From the NCBI RefSeq assembly GCF_000717995.1, contig NZ_JODM01000028.1:19673-83672 (forward strand): 64,000 bases of DNA. Reading direction: 5' to 3'. A model generated the notes under the pieces. That model made no database searches. It was not told the DNA's origin and saw nothing but the letters and a program-made list of their open reading frames with translations. The position numbers were made by a program, and so were the translations under genes. Shown here piece after piece: positions 8,285 to 16,457 of the stretch. The stretch comes from Streptomyces violaceorubidus (lineage in GTDB: Bacteria; Actinomycetota; Actinomycetes; Streptomycetales; Streptomycetaceae). How positions within the stretch are numbered: position 1 is the first letter of the stretch; each line of letters begins with the position of its first letter.

Positions 8285-8322
8285 GCTTCCCGGTGCGCCT
8301 CGATCGAGGCGCACCGGGAAGC
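8285..8322 (-). terminator. 38-bp perfect palindrome, likely terminator
   Basis: The left arm GCTTCCCGGTGCGCCTCGA and its exact complement form a 19-bp stem with no loop nucleotides excluded from symmetry. It lies 18 bases downstream of the thioesterase stop and 26 bases upstream of the DedA start on the same strand, so it most likely ends the thioesterase transcript. There is no U-tract. Confidence 0.75.
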
Positions 8323-8340
8323 CTACCGGGTCGGCGGAGG

Positions 8341-8793
8341 TCAGCTGTTGGGGCGCAGGGTCCATATGACGGTCATCTCACCGGTGACCGCTCCGTCCTC
8401 GCGCCGGATGGCGACGCTCACCGGGAACTCGGGGCGGCTGCCGGCGTCCAGTTCGGCGACGACCTCCGCGACGGGGCGGCCCAGGGTCGCGGTGGCGGTG
8501 ACCGGGCCGAGGGCGATCTTCTTGAAGGCGATCTCCGCGGTGACCGGCAGCGGCACCGCCCGGGAGAGCTGGTCGCCGAAGGCGGCCAGCACGATCGCGC
8601 CGCTGGCCGACTCGCCCAGCGTGAACATGGCTCCGGCGTGCGGTCCACCGACGTGGTTGCGGTACTCGCTCTGGTCCGGGAGAGCCAGGACGGCCTTCTC
8701 CGGGGTGGTCTCCAGGTACTCGAGGTTCAGGGTCCGGACCATCGGCACCGTGGCGGCGAGCAACTCGCCGATCGACATCTGATCTGCGCTCAT
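8341..8793 (-). CDS. Hotdog-fold thioesterase (DUF4442/PaaI-like)
   Basis: The 150-residue protein is a single hotdog domain. HVGGPHAGAMFTLGESASGAIVL near residues 47-69 is the central helix motif of PaaI/YigI-type thioesterases, followed by the strands AEIAFKKIALGPVTATATL and EFPVSVAIRREDG. Such enzymes hydrolyse acyl-CoA or related thioesters; the substrate is unknown. The start ATG sits just after a weak purine stretch. The gene ends at a strong palindrome. No membrane or export signal is seen. Confidence 0.85.
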   Translation of the reverse strand: MSADQMSIGELLAATVPMVRTLNLEYLETTPEKAVLALPDQSEYRNHVGGPHAGAMFTLGESASGAIVLAAFGDQLSRAVPLPVTAEIAFKKIALGPVTATATLGRPVAEVVAELDAGSRPEFPVSVAIRREDGAVTGEMTVIWTLRPNS

Positions 8794-8984
8794 GACGGCA
8801 GGTTACCCGCGAGTAGCAAGGAGGGCCAGACGCCCGGGAAGATCTCCGTATGCCCGGATCCCGCCAACTCCTCACCACCGTCGGGGAGTACGCCCCGGCC
8901 CGGTTCTGAGCCCCCCATTTCGGTACGTCCCTGACAAGGCCCGGTGACCGAATCGTGTCCTGGGCGGCATTAGGGTGACTGCTC

Positions 8985-10019
8985 ATGTGGCCAGGACAGC
9001 AGCCGCCCGGGGGCGAGCAGAACCCGCAGAACAATCCGTACCAGCAGCCGGGGTACCAGCAGCCGAATCCGTATCAGCAGCCCGGCTACCAGCAGCAGCC
9101 CGGCCCGTACGGGCAGCAGCCGTGGAGCACGCCGCAGCCGGCCACCGTTCCGCAGCCGGCGGCGGGCGGCGGTGGCGGCGGTGGCAACCGGACGAAGCTG
9201 GTCGCGATCATCGCGTCCCTCGCCGTGGTGGTGGCCGCGGGCGTCACCGGGTTCCTGGTGCTCGGCGGTGACAAGGACGACCAGGCGGACGACGGCAAGG
9301 ACAAGAAGACGTCCGCGAGCCCGACCGTGGAGAAGTCCGAGTCCCCCACCGTCGACCCGTCCGGCTCCGGCTCCGGCTCCGGCTCCGAGGAGAACCCGCG
9401 CGGGGGCGAGGGGGCGAAGGCCACCATCGACGGCTGGAAGGTCGTCGCCAACCCGCGCTTCGGCACCATGTTCGACGTGCCCGCGGACTGGGAGATCGAG
9501 AGCACCGACACCAGCGTCGGCTTCGAGTGGGAAGAGGACGGCAAGACCGACCGCACCACCGTCACCGCCCCGGCGTATCTGAAGTCCGAGTGGTGCACGA
9601 CGGACGAGAACAAGGACGGCCGCAAGGAGAGCACCTCGCTCGCCACCACCGGCACCCGGGGTGAGAGCGGTGCCAAGACCACCGACCAGGCGGCCGAGAC
9701 ACGGGTGCCGTGGTGGATCTACGGCGGTTACACGCAGCCCGACAAGAAGAGCGTGAAGTACGGCAAGCCGAAGGCGTACACGACCGCGTCCGGCATCAAG
9801 GGCAGCGTCATCACCGCGCACTCGGAGGGCACGTCCCAGAAGGGCAAGTGCGACACCGAGGGCAAGGCGATCACCTTCGCGTTCAAGAACAGCGCGGGCG
9901 ACATCGTCACCTGGAACCTGTACGGCGCCAAGGGCGTCAAGGACGAGGTCCCCGAGGCGACGGTCCAGAAGATCCTCAGCACCGTCCGCCTCACCGAGGA
10001 ACCGCCGACCGAGTCGTAG
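8985..10019 (+). CDS. Membrane-anchored protein with Pro/Gln-rich cytosolic tail
   Basis: A 344-residue protein with three parts: residues 1-60 are repetitive Pro/Gln/Tyr-rich (NPYQQPGYQQ repeats), a Gly run at 61-67 leads into one transmembrane helix (about 70-93, LVAIIASLAVVVAAGVTGFLVL), then a charged linker with a GSGSGSGS stretch, and an extracytoplasmic domain from about residue 145. The outer domain has two Cys (SEWCTTDE and KGKCDTEG) that could form a disulfide. This tail-TM-sensor layout is common in Streptomyces envelope proteins of unknown function; no enzyme motif is seen. A TAGGGT hexamer at about 8973 may be a -10 element. Confidence 0.85.
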   Translation: MWPGQQPPGGEQNPQNNPYQQPGYQQPNPYQQPGYQQQPGPYGQQPWSTPQPATVPQPAAGGGGGGGNRTKLVAIIASLAVVVAAGVTGFLVLGGDKDDQADDGKDKKTSASPTVEKSESPTVDPSGSGSGSGSEENPRGGEGAKATIDGWKVVANPRFGTMFDVPADWEIESTDTSVGFEWEEDGKTDRTTVTAPAYLKSEWCTTDENKDGRKESTSLATTGTRGESGAKTTDQAAETRVPWWIYGGYTQPDKKSVKYGKPKAYTTASGIKGSVITAHSEGTSQKGKCDTEGKAITFAFKNSAGDIVTWNLYGAKGVKDEVPEATVQKILSTVRLTEEPPTES

Positions 10020-10048
10020 CGCACCCGCGCCGCGGGCACGTACGCCGC

Positions 10049-10894
10049 TCAGCCGATACCGAAAGCCCCGGCGGGAGGCTCGGGCGACGGTACGGCGTCC
10101 TCGTCGCGCACCGGACGGGCGTCGCCGACGAAGTCCCGCAGAGCGGGCCCGTGCTCGACCCTGGCCGGGAAGGCGTCGGCGGCGGTGCGCCGGGCCAGCG
10201 CCGCGGTGTCCAGCGGCCGGTGTGCCGCGACCAGCACCGCGTTGCCGAAGCGGCGCCCGCGCAGCACCCCCGGTTCGGCGATCAGCGCCAGCTCCTCGAA
10301 GAACGCGGCGAATCCGGCCAGTTGGCCGCGCAGGAAGGCGAACGGCGCCCCGTCGGCCAGGTTGGCCACGTACACGCCGTCGGGGCGCAGGACCCGGGCC
10401 GTCTCGCGCACGTAGCCGACGGACGTCAGGTGCGCGGGCACCCGCGAGCCGCCGAAGACGTCCGCGACCAGCACGTCGGCCGAGTCCTCGGGAGCCGCCG
10501 CGAGCCAGGCGCGGGCATCGGCGCCGTGGGCGGTGATGCCCGCGCCGGCGGGCAGCGGCAGGTGCTCGGCGACCAGGTCGAGGAGCCCCCGGTCGGCCTC
10601 CACCACGTCCTGTCGTGAGCCGGGCCGGGTCGCGGCCACGTACCGGGGCAGGGTGAACGCGCCGCCGCCCAGGTGCAGGACGTCCAGCGCCCGCCCCGGC
10701 TCGGCGACCATGTCCAGGACGTGGCCGAGCCGGCGCGTGTACTCGAACTCCAGGTGCGCCGGCTCGTCCAGGTCGACGTACGACTGCGGTGCCCCGTCGA
10801 CGGTGAGCAGCCAGGCCCGTTCCCGGTCGACGTCGGGCATGAGCTTGGCGGTGCCGTGGTCGGTGACGCGGCTGACGGGTATGGCTTCGTTCAC
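10049..10894 (-). CDS. Spermidine synthase-like methyltransferase-fold protein
   Basis: The 281-residue protein resembles the spermidine/spermine synthase family. LDVLHLGGGAFTLPRYVAATRPG (residues about 70-92) is the nucleotide loop, VVEADRGLLDLV follows, and DVLVADVFGGSRVPAHLTS is the equivalent of the gatekeeper/catalytic Asp segment. The N-terminal beta-domain with LTVDGAPQSYVDLDEP matches the typical dimerisation region. Actinobacterial stand-alone proteins of this type often lack proven aminopropyltransferase activity, so polyamine synthesis is not asserted. The start is a GTG with a weak ribosome binding site, and the gene lies 31 bases downstream of the EF-Tu3 gene on the same strand. 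Confidence 0.85.
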   Translation of the reverse strand: MNEAIPVSRVTDHGTAKLMPDVDRERAWLLTVDGAPQSYVDLDEPAHLEFEYTRRLGHVLDMVAEPGRALDVLHLGGGAFTLPRYVAATRPGSRQDVVEADRGLLDLVAEHLPLPAGAGITAHGADARAWLAAAPEDSADVLVADVFGGSRVPAHLTSVGYVRETARVLRPDGVYVANLADGAPFAFLRGQLAGFAAFFEELALIAEPGVLRGRRFGNAVLVAAHRPLDTAALARRTAADAFPARVEHGPALRDFVGDARPVRDEDAVPSPEPPAGAFGIG

Positions 10895-10925
10895 CTGCCC
10901 ATTGTGCCGGTGCCCGGCGGGGCGC

Positions 10926-12095
10926 TCACCCCACGGCGGTCACCGTCCCCGCGCCCACCGTGCGCCCGCCCTCGCGGATCGCGAAGCCGAGCCCCGTCTC
11001 CAGCGGCACGTCCCGTCCCAGCTCGACCGTCATGGTGACGGTGTCCCCGGGCCTGGCGACGGCCACCTCGCCGAGGTCCACGTCGCCGACCACGTCCGCG
11101 GTCCGGAGGTAGAACTGCGGCCGGTAGCCGGTGGCCAGCGGTGTGGAGCGACCACCCTCGCGCGTCGACAGCACGTACACCCGCGCCGTGAAGCGCCGCG
11201 CGGGCACGACGCTGCCGGTCGCGGCGACCACGTGCCCACGGCGCACGGTGTCGCGGGCGACGCCGCGCAGCAGCAGCGCCACGTTGTCCCCGGCCTGGGC
11301 CTCCTCCATCGGCTTGCCGAAGGTCTCCAGGCCGGTGACGACCGTCTCGACGCAGGCCCCGAGCACCTCGACCCGGTCGCCGACGCGGACGGTGCCGCGC
11401 TCGACGGCGCCGGTGACCACGGTGCCGCGGCCGGTGATGGTGAGCACGTTCTCCACGGGCAGCAGGAACGGCGCGTCCAGGTACCGCTCGGGCATGGGCA
11501 CATACGTGTCCACGGCGTCGAGCAGCGCCTCGACGGACGCCGTCCACCTCGGGTCGCCCTCCAGGGCCTTCAGCCCCGAGACCCGTACGACGGGCACGGC
11601 GTCGCCCCCGTAGCCGTGCGCGGTGAGCAGCTCGCGGACCTCCAGCTCGACGAGGTCGGTCAGTTCCTCGTCGCCCGCGTCGGCCTTGTTCAGCGCGACC
11701 ACGATGTGGTCGACGCCCACCTGCCGCGCGAGCAGCACGTGTTCGGCGGTCTGCGGCATGATCCCGTCGAGCGCGGAGACGACGAGGATCGCCCCGTCCA
11801 GCTGGGCGGCGCCGGTGACCATGTTCTTGACGTAGTCGGCGTGGCCGGGCATGTCGATGTGCGCGTAGTGGCGGGTGTCGGTCTCGTACTCGACATGCGC
11901 GATGTTGATGGTGATGCCGCGCGCCGCCTCCTCCGGGGCGCGGTCGATGCGGTCGAACGGCACGAACGTGCCGGCCCCGCGCTCGGCGAGGACCTTGGTG
12001 ATGGCGGCGGTCAGGGTGGTCTTGCCGTGGTCGACATGGCCCATCGTGCCGATGTTCAGATGCGGTTTGGTGCGGACGTACGCCGTCTTGGACAT
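10926..12095 (-). CDS. tuf3: Elongation factor Tu3, divergent EF-Tu paralogue
   Basis: A 389-residue EF-Tu. All GTPase motifs are present: GHVDHGKT (19-26), RGITI in switch I, DMPGH (81-85, with catalytic His85) and NKAD (136-139), followed by domains II and III. It departs from house-keeping EF-Tu at many sites (for example Met instead of Cys in the G3 loop, and [13 protein letters not shown]). I recognise it as the Streptomyces tuf3 type, a minor EF-Tu reported to be under positive stringent control and relatively insensitive to kirromycin-type drugs in relatives. It is monocistronic rather than in the rpsL-fusA-tuf operon. Start: the ATG has GAGG 7 bases upstream. Confidence 0.95.
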   Translation of the reverse strand: MSKTAYVRTKPHLNIGTMGHVDHGKTTLTAAITKVLAERGAGTFVPFDRIDRAPEEAARGITINIAHVEYETDTRHYAHIDMPGHADYVKNMVTGAAQLDGAILVVSALDGIMPQTAEHVLLARQVGVDHIVVALNKADAGDEELTDLVELEVRELLTAHGYGGDAVPVVRVSGLKALEGDPRWTASVEALLDAVDTYVPMPERYLDAPFLLPVENVLTITGRGTVVTGAVERGTVRVGDRVEVLGACVETVVTGLETFGKPMEEAQAGDNVALLLRGVARDTVRRGHVVAATGSVVPARRFTARVYVLSTREGGRSTPLATGYRPQFYLRTADVVGDVDLGEVAVARPGDTVTMTVELGRDVPLETGLGFAIREGGRTVGAGTVTAVG

Positions 12096-12186
12096 GGCGG
12101 TACCTCGAAGCCTCGTGGCGGTGGCGGGGACCCCTGGGGCCGGCCGACCCTCCCCCTGCGGGGTCCGCCGGACGATCCGGGGAGGG

Positions 12187-12354
12187 TCAGCTTCGGGCGC
12201 CGTCGACTGCGGCGGTGAAGTGGGCGACGGCAGCCTTCGGGGCATCCGCGACCGCGGATGCTGCGAGGTGGAAGGCGTACCGGAACATGACGCCGATCAT
12301 CGCCGACGCTTCGTCCCACGTCGAATGGTTTTGGGGGGAAGGGGAGTTCGACAC
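12187..12354 (-). CDS. Possible 55-residue small protein upstream of tuf3
   Basis: A GTG-initiated frame reads [30 protein letters not shown] and continues with an alanine-rich amphipathic stretch ending AAVDGARS. It lies 91 bases upstream of the tuf3 start on the same strand. It resembles neither neighbour and has only a weak ribosome binding site, so it may be a real small protein, a leader or chance. Its TTCCCC-rich, poorly biased DNA near the start would also fit a promoter region. Confidence 0.35.
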   Translation of the reverse strand: MSNSPSPQNHSTWDEASAMIGVMFRYAFHLAASAVADAPKAAVAHFTAAVDGARS

Positions 12355-12362
12355 CTTCGTGG

Positions 12363-12381
12363 CCCCCCCCGTGCCGGGGGG
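12363..12381 (-). terminator. Hairpin terminator after AlkD-like gene
   Basis: A run of C (12363-12370) and GGGGGG (12376-12381) form a short stem with loop GTGCC just past the stop of the same-strand AlkD-like gene, separating it from tuf3. Confidence 0.5.
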
Positions 12382-12386
12382 CGGGG

Positions 12387-13109
12387 TTAGGGACCGATGG
12401 TCCGCAGCGCCTGCCGGACGGACAGCGGTGAGAGGCGGCCGCGGTGTTCGGCCACGAAGGCGCGCACGGCGTCCGGGTCGGTCTTGGCGTACTCGCGCAG
12501 GCACCAGCCGACGGCTTTGCGGACGAAGAAGTCGCCGTGGGCCGACTGGCGCACGCAGTAGCCGAAGAGGCGGTCGGTGTCGGTGTGTTTCCTGTAGCGC
12601 AGCTGGTGCAGGAGCGCCGCGCGGACCAGCCAGCGGTCCTCGTCCTCGATCCAGGCGTCCATGTCGGCCGTGAGGCCGCGGTCGGCGGTGACCAGGCCGC
12701 CGACCACGTGCGCGGCGAGCAGGTCGACCGTGTCCCACCAGGAGACCGTGGTGAGCAGGTGGCGGACCACGGGCAGGAAACCCGACGAGCAGTGCGTCAC
12801 ATACCGGCGCAGGTAGTCGACGGCGAAGTAGTGGTACTCGCGCTCGGGCAGCCGCCAGCAGCGCAGCGCGACCGCGGTGCGGTCCGCCTCGTCCGGTGGG
12901 GGCGCACCCGCCAGCACCGTGCGGGAGAGGGAGCGGCGAACGGGCGAGGTCAGGCCCAGGAAGGGGGCCACGTCCTTCATGTACGCCCGCAGCCCGGCGG
13001 CCCGCTCGGGGTCGGCCGCGGCCGGGTACTCGACGGTGAGCCGCTCCAGTACCGTGTCGGCGAGGGCGCTGGGCGGCGCATCCGGAATCGGCCGGGCTGT
13101 GACGCTCAT
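12387..13109 (-). CDS. DNA alkylation repair protein (AlkD-like)
   Basis: A HEAT-like helical repeat protein of the AlkC/AlkD family, about 240 residues. Signature blocks are YMKDVAPFLGLTSPVRR near the N terminus, EYHYFAVDYLRRYV, SWWDTVDLLAAHVVG (the Trp/Asp segment that lines the DNA lesion pocket), EDEDRWLVRAALLHQLRY and DFFVRKAVGWCLREYAKTDP. AlkD removes N3/N7-alkylpurines as a glycosylase; the conserved Trp and Asp support activity. The ATG start at MSVTARP was preferred because the nine residues upstream are not family-like, but no good ribosome binding site decides it. It is divergent from the TVP38 gene. Confidence 0.9.
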   Translation of the reverse strand: MSVTARPIPDAPPSALADTVLERLTVEYPAAADPERAAGLRAYMKDVAPFLGLTSPVRRSLSRTVLAGAPPPDEADRTAVALRCWRLPEREYHYFAVDYLRRYVTHCSSGFLPVVRHLLTTVSWWDTVDLLAAHVVGGLVTADRGLTADMDAWIEDEDRWLVRAALLHQLRYRKHTDTDRLFGYCVRQSAHGDFFVRKAVGWCLREYAKTDPDAVRAFVAEHRGRLSPLSVRQALRTIGP

Positions 13110-13158
13110 GAGACGCACCATACGGCGATCACACACATTTGTCGGTTAGTGTCACCGG

Positions 13159-13956
13159 ATGCTCGATGCCACCACCCGCTCTGGGGGCACCGCCACGGTC
13201 TCTCCCCGGACCGCCGCCACCGAACTCGCCGTCGCCACCACCGAACTCGCCGTCGCCACCACCGGACCGGTCGCGCCGACCGGCTTCGCCGCGCGTGCGA
13301 TCAGAGTGCTGCTGTCGCCGTGGTCGCGGCTCTCCCTGCTGGTCGCCCTGCTGGCCTCGGCCGCGACGGCGGTGGTGCTGTTCCAGCCGCAGCAGTTGCT
13401 GACGGACGGCTGGCCGCCTCAGCTCGGGGGTGCCGCTGCGGCCCTCGCCTACGCGGTGGCGTACGGACTGTGCACGGTCGCCTTCGTGCCGCGCCCGCTG
13501 CTCAACCTGGCGGCCGGCGCCCTGTTCGGCTCGCAGCTGGGGCTGGCCTCCGCGCTGGCGGGGACGGTGCTGGGCGCCGGGATCGCCTTCTGCCTCGGCC
13601 GGATCCTCGGCCAGGAGGCCCTGCGGCCGCTGCTGCGGGGCAAGTGGCTCAAGGCCGCGGACGGCCAACTCAGCCGGCACGGCTTCCGCTCGATGCTGGC
13701 GGCACGGCTGTTCCCCGGGGTGCCGTTCGCCGCCGCCAACTACTGCGCCGCCGTGTCCCGCATGGGCCTGCTGCCCTTCCTGCTGGCGACGGCGCTCGGC
13801 TCGATCCCCAACACCGCCGCCTACGTCGTCGCCGGGGCCCGCGCCTCGACGCCGACCTCTCCCGCCTTCCTGATCGCGATGGCCTGCATCGCCCTGCCGG
13901 GGCTCGCGGGTGCGGTGCTGGCCTGGCGCAAGCGGCACCGGCTGCGCGGGCACTGA
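13159..13956 (+). CDS. TVP38/TMEM64 family membrane protein
   Basis: The 265-residue protein has a low-complexity N-terminal tail (Thr/Ala/Val repeats, residues 8-40), then about five membrane segments and an Arg-rich end. The SNARE-associated Golgi domain is marked by VPRPLLNLAAGALFG, GRILGQEAL, LAARLFPGVPFAAANYCAAV and LGSIPNTAAYVVAG, all typical of TVP38/TMEM64 proteins. These are thought to act in lipid translocation like DedA; the second such gene in this window is the DedA at 8 kb. Only 49 bases separate its start from the divergent AlkD-like gene. Confidence 0.9.
   Translation: MLDATTRSGGTATVSPRTAATELAVATTELAVATTGPVAPTGFAARAIRVLLSPWSRLSLLVALLASAATAVVLFQPQQLLTDGWPPQLGGAAAALAYAVAYGLCTVAFVPRPLLNLAAGALFGSQLGLASALAGTVLGAGIAFCLGRILGQEALRPLLRGKWLKAADGQLSRHGFRSMLAARLFPGVPFAAANYCAAVSRMGLLPFLLATALGSIPNTAAYVVAGARASTPTSPAFLIAMACIALPGLAGAVLAWRKRHRLRGH
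13219..13264 (+). repeat. 21-bp in-frame tandem duplication
   Basis: Two identical copies of a 21-base unit (start ACCGAACTCG, end CGTCGCCACC) plus four bases of a third copy encode TELAVATTELAVATT in the cytosolic tail of the TVP38-like protein. The unit length preserves frame, so copy number can change without loss of function. Confidence 0.85.
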
Positions 13957-14194
13957 CGGTGCGGCCACGTCGTCCGCCACGAGGACCTGACCGCCCGGCC
14001 GCAGGCTGCCGGACGGACGGTGACGGACCTCGCGGTGGTGCGGGAGCCCGCTCACCCCCGTGGTCCGGGGTTCATTTCGGGGCGCTACGCTGCCCCTCGG
14101 CACGCCAGGTCCCGATCACCACAGGCGACGGTTCGGCGTGTCCGCCGACCGTTTCTCGCCGTTCCCCGATCGCCGCTTGGACTGACGCAACGCC

Positions 14195-15070
14195 ATGTCT
14201 TGGTTTGAATCCCTCATCCTCGGACTCGTCCAGGGGCTGACCGAGTTCCTCCCCGTGTCCTCCAGCGCGCACCTGCGGCTGACCGCGGCGTTCTCCGGCT
14301 GGCACGACCCGGGCGCGGCCTTCACGGCGATCACGCAGATCGGCACCGAGGCCGCGGTGCTCATCTACTTCCGCAAGGACATCGGGCGGATCATCGCGGC
14401 GTGGACGCGCTCGCTCACCGACAAGTCGATGCGCCACGATCCCGACGCGCGCATGGGCTGGCTGGTCATCGTGGGCTCGATCCCGATCGGTGTGCTCGGC
14501 CTGACGCTGAAGGACCAGATCGAGGGCCCGTTCCGCGACCTGCGGATCACCGCCACGATGCTGATCGTCGTCGGCGTGATCATAGGCATCGCCGACCGGA
14601 TGGCCGCCCGGGACGAGAAGGGCGGCCGGCACCGCGCGCCGCAGCAGCGCAAGGAGCTGACGAACCTGGGCGTGCGGGACGGCCTGATCTACGGCCTGTG
14701 CCAGGCGGCGGCCCTCATCCCGGGCGTCTCCCGCTCGGGCGCCACCATCAGCGGCGGACTCTTCATGGGTTACCGGCGCGAGGCCGCCGCGCGGTACTCG
14801 TTCCTGCTCGCGGTCCCGGCGGTGCTCGCGTCCGGCGTGTTCGAGCTGAAGGACGCGATGGAGAGCGACCACGTCTCCTGGGGACCGACCCTCTTCGCGA
14901 CGGTCATCGCCTTCGGCACCGGCTATGCGGTCATCGCGTGGTTCATGAAATTCATTTCCACCAAGAGCTTCATGCCGTTCGTCTGGTACCGCATCGCGCT
15001 CGGCATCGTCATCATCGCCCTGGTGGCGACGGGCGCCCTCAGCCCGCACGCCGCGGAGTCCTCCGGCTGA
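14195..15070 (+). CDS. uppP: Undecaprenyl-diphosphate phosphatase
   Basis: A 291-residue BacA/UppP membrane phosphatase that converts undecaprenyl diphosphate to the monophosphate carrier for peptidoglycan and wall polymers; overproduction of such enzymes gives bacitracin resistance. Both active-site regions are intact: QGLTEFLPVSSSAH (residues 13-26, with the catalytic Glu) and PGVSRSGAT with the phosphate-binding Arg near residue 178. Eight hydrophobic segments are visible. The start ATG follows CAACGCC with no strong ribosome binding site, but the N terminus MSWFESLILGLVQG is family-typical. The 238-base upstream gap shows no other gene. Confidence 0.96.
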   Translation: MSWFESLILGLVQGLTEFLPVSSSAHLRLTAAFSGWHDPGAAFTAITQIGTEAAVLIYFRKDIGRIIAAWTRSLTDKSMRHDPDARMGWLVIVGSIPIGVLGLTLKDQIEGPFRDLRITATMLIVVGVIIGIADRMAARDEKGGRHRAPQQRKELTNLGVRDGLIYGLCQAAALIPGVSRSGATISGGLFMGYRREAAARYSFLLAVPAVLASGVFELKDAMESDHVSWGPTLFATVIAFGTGYAVIAWFMKFISTKSFMPFVWYRIALGIVIIALVATGALSPHAAESSG

Positions 15071-15133
15071 GCCGAGTCGCTTGGGTAGCCGTCCGGTAGC
15101 GCAGTGTCAGTGCTTGCCCCTAGGCTTGTCGGC

Positions 15134-15328
15134 ATGTCCCCCGATTACGTGATGCCTGGTTCCGTGCGGTCCGCCGCGGAGCTGAACGATCAGATCCGCG
15201 CGCTGTGGCGGCGCGCGGGCGGGACCCTGTCCGCACAGGAGCGTGTGGAGTACGAGCTGCTGGTGGTCGAGTGGGCGACCGCGATCCGCGGCGAGGTCAT
15301 GGAGGGCGGGGTGATCGAGGCGGCCTGA
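15134..15328 (+). CDS. Small conserved hypothetical protein
   Basis: A 64-residue acidic, helical protein (MSPDYVMPGSVRSAAELN at the start; ALWRRAGGTLSAQERVEYELL in the middle). It has no Cys, signal or membrane helix. I recognise the N-terminal sequence as recurrent in Streptomyces but know no function. The ATG was preferred over an in-frame ATG 30 bases upstream because homologues begin with this sequence. It follows uppP by 63 bases on the same strand and could be co-transcribed. Confidence 0.7.
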   Translation: MSPDYVMPGSVRSAAELNDQIRALWRRAGGTLSAQERVEYELLVVEWATAIRGEVMEGGVIEAA

Positions 15329-15541
15329 CCGGCCGTCCGGCCACCGCACGACCCGGCCACCCCCGGCCGCCGCGTGCCACCCCCCAGCCGCCACGCCACG
15401 ACCCGGCCGCCACGCCCCTACCGCCCCGCCACGACCCGCCGTCCGGCGCACGACCCGGCCGCCCCGGCCGCCCCGGCCGCCCCGCCACAACCCGGTCTCG
15501 CCCCTGCCGCCCCGCCTCGACCCGCTGTCCGGCGCAGGCCC
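15329..15541. repeat. C-rich degenerate low-complexity tract
   Basis: About 210 bases built from variants of CCGCCACGACCCGG and CGGCCGCCC units, nearly devoid of A and T on the plus strand. It fills the gap between the convergent small-protein and SDR genes. No gene is supported in it; frames through it give only Pro/Arg/Ala-rich strings. Confidence 0.75.
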
Positions 15542-15544
15542 CGG

Positions 15545-16285
15545 TCAGCGCCCGCCCGCCACCCGAAGCACCGTCCCCGTCGTGTACGACGCCTCCGGCG
15601 ACAGCAGCCAGGAGATCGCCGCGGCGATCTCCTCCGCCCGGCCCGCGCGCCCCAGCGGCACCGCCGCCCCCATCCGCACCGCCCGGCCGGCATCGCCCGC
15701 CGCCGCGTGCATCTCGGTGTCGATCACCCCGGGTGCGACGGCGTTGACCCGGATCCCGTCCGGGCCGAGCTCCTTGGCCAGGCCCAGCGTCAGTGCGTCG
15801 ACACCCGCCTTGCTCGCCGCGTAGTGCACGTACTCCCCCGGGCTGCCGAGGGTCGCGGCGCCCGAGGACACGTTCACGATCGCCCCGCTCCCCCGCGGCG
15901 TCATCAGCCGCGCGGCCCGCCGGGCGCAGAGCAGCACGCCGAGCAGGTTGACGTCGAGGACCCGGCGCAGGTCCGCGGTGTCGCTGTCGGCGAGCCGACC
16001 CAGCGGGCCGGTCACGGCCGCGTTGTTCACCAGCCCCGACACCGGGCCCAGCCGCTCCTCCGCCGTGTCGAAGAGCCGCTCGACGTCGGCCTCGACGGAG
16101 GTGTCCGCCCGCACCGCGACGCCGCGGCCGCCCGCTTCGCGCACCCCCGCCACGACCGCTTCGGCGGCCGCGGAGTCGCGCGCGTAGCCCACGACGACGT
16201 CATGGCCCTCCGTCGCGAGGCGCAGACAGGTCGCCGCACCGATCCCCCGGCTGCCGCCGGTGACCACCGTGATGGGCCGGGTCAT
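15545..16285 (-). CDS. Short-chain dehydrogenase/reductase (FabG-like)
   Basis: A 246-residue classical SDR. The cofactor motif is TGGSRGIG (residues 9-16); an Arg-Asp pair near residue 60 and the Asn of NNAAVTG follow; the catalytic set is Ser in NVSSGAA, Tyr in YVHYAASKAG and Lys four residues on; PGVIDTEM follows. It should reduce or oxidise a carbonyl/hydroxyl with NADP(H); FabG-like sequence alone does not prove a fatty-acid role. The GGAGGT ribosome binding site 5 bases before the ATG is strong. A 17-bp palindrome sits 19 bases upstream of the start, suggesting local repression. Confidence 0.92.
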   Translation of the reverse strand: MTRPITVVTGGSRGIGAATCLRLATEGHDVVVGYARDSAAAEAVVAGVREAGGRGVAVRADTSVEADVERLFDTAEERLGPVSGLVNNAAVTGPLGRLADSDTADLRRVLDVNLLGVLLCARRAARLMTPRGSGAIVNVSSGAATLGSPGEYVHYAASKAGVDALTLGLAKELGPDGIRVNAVAPGVIDTEMHAAAGDAGRAVRMGAAVPLGRAGRAEEIAAAISWLLSPEASYTTGTVLRVAGGR

Positions 16286-16303
16286 TGAGTACCTCCACGT
16301 TTT

Positions 16304-16320
16304 TGATCGATCATCGATCA
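16304..16320. promoter_or_regulatory. Candidate operator of the SDR gene
   Basis: TGATCGA-TCA-TCGATCA is a perfect 7-3-7 inverted repeat immediately upstream of the SDR ribosome binding site and 137 bases from the divergent lnt start. Its AT-rich composition is unusual for the region, which supports a protein-binding site. No regulator gene is adjacent. Confidence 0.55.
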
Positions 16321-16457
16321 TCCTAGGTCGGGCCTCACCCGCTGGACAGCCCTCGGTGTGCCCCGCACGGCCTTCGGTGTGATCAACTGAATTCGCCCTC
16401 GTCGCGTGCGCACACTGCAGGGATCGCCGGGTAGGGATCATCGGTAGGGAGGAGTCC

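Noticed and set aside
8849..8908. A 19-codon plus-strand frame upstream of the Pro/Gln-rich membrane protein
   Set aside because: No ribosome binding site and no match to a known small protein; likely chance.
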